A stretch of DNA of 33,199 bases, taken from assembly GCA_038223055.1 (NCBI GenBank), contig JBBRHF010000020.1, positions 1 to 33,199 on the forward strand, given 5' to 3'. A model generated the notes under the pieces. That model was not told the origin of the DNA, did no database searches, and saw only the letters and a program-made list of their open reading frames with translations. The translations under genes and the position numbers were made by a program. Positions 31,108 to 33,199 of this stretch are shown here, piece after piece. Source of the stretch: JBBRHF01 sp038223055. Its GTDB lineage: Bacteria; Actinomycetota; Actinomycetes; JACCUZ01. Position 1 is the first letter of the stretch. Every line of letters starts with the position of its first letter.

Positions 31108-32445
31108 TCAGTGCGCGCCGCCGCGACGGGCACGCTGCTGCACCGCGTGGAGATTGGTGCGGTCGTCGTAGCGGATGAACTCCGACCACGACCGTGGCGA
31201 GCGGGCCGACGACGCCGCCAGCGCGGCGACCGACCCGATGCACAGGATCCCCCCGGACACCACCGACCCGCGCACCGTCCAGGCACCCGCGACGAATCCG
31301 GCTCGGGCGTTGCCGCCTGAAGGTCCGAGGGAGTAGGACAGCAGTTCGATGCCGGCCAGCCGGCCGCGCAGCTCGTCGGGGATCGTCTGGTTCCAGATCG
31401 TCGAGCGGAAGATCCCGCTCACCATGTCGGCCGCTCCGGCGAGCACCAGGCACCCGACGCCGATCCACAGGTCTGCGGCGAGACCGAACCCGGCGATGGC
31501 GCCGCCCCACACCACCGCGGAGAGGGCGACCGCGCGCCCGTGCCGGTGCACGTGACGCGTCCAGCCGCTGGTCAGCGTGGCGATCAGGGAGCCGACCGAG
31601 CCGGCGGAATAGAGCAGGCCCAACGCCCACGCCTGGCCGAAGACGTCCTGCGCCATGGCCGGATAGAGCGCAGCCGGCATCGCAAACAGCATCGCCGCGG
31701 TGTCGACGGCGTAGATGCCGAGAAGCTCCGGTCGGGACCTGGCGTAGTGCAGGCCCTCGAGGATTCCGCCCAGGCTTGGCGGGACGGCCCCGATCTGGGG
31801 CGGCGCTGCCCGCATCAGGGTTAGGGCGACCAGCGAGGCTACGAAGGTGGCAGCGTCCACGCCGTAGGCTGCCTCGACGCCGACGGTCGAGACCAGGATG
31901 CCGCCGATGGCGGGACCGGCGATCATGCCGAGGTTCCCGCGCAACGCGGACAGCGCGCTGGCGGCCATCAGCTCATCGTGCGTCACCAGGCGGGGGACCA
32001 ACGCGTCCAGCGACGGGCGTTGCAACCCGTCCAGCGCCGCGACGAGGGCGGCCACCACGAAGATCGGCCACACCCGCGGCCGGGGTAGCAGGGCGTTGAC
32101 GAGCAGTGCCCCGGTCAGGGCGGTGAACGCCGCCTCGGTGAGCAGCACCATGCGGCGACGGTCGAGCGCGTCGGCCAGCGCGCCACCCCACAGGCCGAAC
32201 GCGACCAGTGGCACCAACTCCGCGGCTCCCAGCAGCCCGACGGTCGCGGTGGATCCGGTGATGTCGTAGACCTGGAACGGCACCGCGACGTAGGTGATCA
32301 TCGTGCCGAGGAAGGACACCGACCCGCCGACGAACAGCAGCCGGAAGTCCCGGGACGTGCGCAACGGCCCGATGTCGAGGCGGGTGCCGCGCAGCCGGTC
32401 GAGCCACGAGTACGACGAGGAGGCGTGGTCGCTCACGCCGACCAT
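31108..32445 (-). CDS. MFS transporter (EntS-like, drug/siderophore-exporter type)
   Basis: A 445-residue inner-membrane protein with about 12 hydrophobic helices, of the MFS_3 (EntS/enterobactin exporter-like) group. The first helices start DFRLLFVGGSVSFLGTMI; the inter-helix loop between helices 2 and 3 has GGALADALDRRRMV, the MFS signature A variant, and the second half repeats with WTRHVHRHGRAVAL. A cytosolic loop holds RGRLAGIE. Substrate cannot be told; efflux of a small lipophilic compound is the usual role. Starts at ATG 32445 or GTG 32436 are both possible; a more upstream ATG at 32484 would sit in the divergent promoter. It is divergent from npdG and convergent with the 59-residue gene. 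Confidence 0.85.
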   Translation of the reverse strand: MVGVSDHASSSYSWLDRLRGTRLDIGPLRTSRDFRLLFVGGSVSFLGTMITYVAVPFQVYDITGSTATVGLLGAAELVPLVAFGLWGGALADALDRRRMVLLTEAAFTALTGALLVNALLPRPRVWPIFVVAALVAALDGLQRPSLDALVPRLVTHDELMAASALSALRGNLGMIAGPAIGGILVSTVGVEAAYGVDAATFVASLVALTLMRAAPPQIGAVPPSLGGILEGLHYARSRPELLGIYAVDTAAMLFAMPAALYPAMAQDVFGQAWALGLLYSAGSVGSLIATLTSGWTRHVHRHGRAVALSAVVWGGAIAGFGLAADLWIGVGCLVLAGAADMVSGIFRSTIWNQTIPDELRGRLAGIELLSYSLGPSGGNARAGFVAGAWTVRGSVVSGGILCIGSVAALAASSARSPRSWSEFIRYDDRTNLHAVQQRARRGGAH

Positions 32446-32491
32446 GGTCGCGGCGAGGACGGGCCGGCGCGAGCACATTCGCACCGGCTGT

Positions 32492-32497
32492 CAGGAT
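32492..32497 (+). promoter_or_regulatory. -10 element of a probable leaderless npdG promoter
   Basis: CAGGAT followed by six bases and ATG 32504; no Shine-Dalgarno. The same hexamer and spacing serve the MDMPI-fold gene on the other strand at 19013-19018. Confidence 0.45.
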
Positions 32498-32503
32498 CGG
32501 CGC

Positions 32504-32598
32504 ATGGCAGACCGCATGACAGACCCCACGGCAGACCGCATGGCGGAACCCAGAGCGGACCCCACGGCAGACCCCGGGGCAGCTCCCACGGCAGCCAC
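32504..32598 (+). repeat. 12-base in-frame tandem repeat at the npdG start
   Basis: Imperfect units of GCAGACCCCACG (variants GCAGACCGCATG, GCGGAACCCAGA) code ADPT/ADRM-like tetrapeptides ahead of the Rossmann fold. About seven units. Confidence 0.75.
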
Positions 32599-33199
32599 CG
32601 AGCAGCCGGACCTTCGCGGTCTCACGATCGGGGTGCTCGGCGGCACCGGCGACCAGGGGCGCGGTCTCGCCCGCCGCTTCGCGCTCGCCGGGCTCCGGGT
32701 GGTCGTCGGGTCGAGGCAGGCGGCGCGGGCCGAGGAGATCGCCGCAGCCCTGCCGTCCGGAGTGCGCGGGGCGGACAACGCGACCTGCGCCGCCGAGGCG
32801 GACCTCGTGGTCGTCGCGGTCCCGTTCGCGGGGCACGCCGACCTGCTGGCCGGCGTGCGCGACGCGCTGCGCGGCAAGGTCGTCGTCGACTGCGTCAACC
32901 CGCTCGGCTTCGACAAGCAGGGTGCCTACGCCCTCGCGGTGCCCGAGGGCAGCGCGTGCCAGCAGGCTGCGGCGTTGCTGCCCGAGAGCACGGTGGTCGG
33001 CGCGTTCCACCACCTCTCGGCGGTGCACCTGCTGGACGAGTCGCGCGCCCAGATGGACACCGACGTGCTCGTCGTGGGCGATGACCGGGCCGCGACCGAC
33101 CTCGTGCGGGCGCTTGCCGAGCGCGTGCCCGGCCTTCGCGGGGTCTTCGCCGGCCGGTTGCGCAACGCCCACCAGGTCGAGGCCCTGACCGCGAACCTC
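32504..33199 (+). CDS. npdG: F420:NADP(H) oxidoreductase, cut off by the window end
   Basis: Transfers hydride between NADPH and coenzyme F420, supplying reduced F420 for F420-dependent enzymes such as those at 24481-25805. The frame is open through the last base (232 codons seen); the C-terminus is missing. The Rossmann NADPH site is GVLGGTGDQGRGLA (43-56), with GSRQAAR (69-75) as the NADP-phosphate-binding end of strand two, then DLVVVAVPFAGH, VDCVNPLGF and VVGAFHHLSA. Residues 1-35 are an unusual extension of ADRM/ADPT repeats coded by a 12-base tandem repeat; a later start is possible but none is better supported, since ATG 32504 has the -10-like CAGGAT six bases upstream. Divergent from the MFS gene. 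Confidence 0.88.
   Translation, partial: MADRMTDPTADRMAEPRADPTADPGAAPTAATEQPDLRGLTIGVLGGTGDQGRGLARRFALAGLRVVVGSRQAARAEEIAAALPSGVRGADNATCAAEADLVVVAVPFAGHADLLAGVRDALRGKVVVDCVNPLGFDKQGAYALAVPEGSACQQAAALLPESTVVGAFHHLSAVHLLDESRAQMDTDVLVVGDDRAATDLVRALAERVPGLRGVFAGRLRNAHQVEALTANL

Overview
The window is GC-rich DNA from an actinobacterium. The evidence is lineage-restricted genes (DUF3145, DUF3052, acVLRF1, MDMPI-fold and F420-linked proteins), a homodimeric AceE, a fatty-acid operon headed by a PucR-type FasR regulator, a class A RNase P RNA, and many genes that look leaderless. A Micrococcales member of the Intrasporangiaceae/Dermatophilaceae type is my best guess, but the sequence alone does not fix the family. 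The gene order recalls the Mycobacterium tuberculosis block Rv2228c-Rv2247 (RNase H/phosphatase, zinc-ribbon, Nif3, AhpE, DUF3052, aceE, PucR regulator, fabD, acp, kas, accD), rearranged and with fabH added as in Streptomyces.

Layout. 1-549: non-coding, holding a decayed fragment of a ROK-type regulator. 550-2028: xylulokinase. 2041-5249: two reverse-strand information-processing genes (a helicase-associated XPB-like protein and an acVLRF1 release-factor-like protein). 5381-5878: DUF3145. 5928-12442: fatty-acid synthesis locus on the minus strand, read fasR, fabD, fabH, acpP, fabF, accD, with 4-base overlaps at fabD/fabH and fabF/accD. 12525-14583: PHP/Pol-beta-like phosphoesterase and pirin. 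14589-17339: aceE, which makes the acetyl-CoA that AccD and FabH draw on. 17557-19571: DUF3052, an MDMPI-fold protein and an AhpE-like peroxiredoxin. 19598-19670: tRNA-Val. 19705-24109: Nif3, zinc-ribbon coiled-coil protein, RNase H and histidine phosphatase (split by an in-frame stop), a wrecked RNB ribonuclease, and rnpB. 24110-24480: no gene, but a strong inverted repeat. 24481-27104: LLM flavin oxidoreductase, F420-type PPOX protein and an EAL-DICT protein. 27144-29895: NYN-like protein, GMC oxidoreductase and a 45-residue lysine-rich protein. 30032-33199: map, a 59-residue protein, an MFS exporter and the start of an F420:NADP reductase, cut by the window edge.

Themes worth attention. 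(1) FabD carries an extra C-terminal biotinyl/lipoyl-like domain with no modifiable lysine. (2) At least five proteins have in-frame short tandem repeats (periods 12-30 bases) at termini or in loops. (3) Several genes are decaying: the ROK fragment, the RNase H/phosphatase fusion cut by UGA, and the multiply frameshifted RNB ribonuclease. (4) A -10-like hexamer sits six to eight bases before many start codons, implying leaderless mRNAs; two such promoters lie inside perfect palindromes that look like operators. (5) The zinc-ribbon gene appears to start at CTG. I found no CRISPR array, insertion sequence, prophage or defence island, and nothing I would call a wholly new system.
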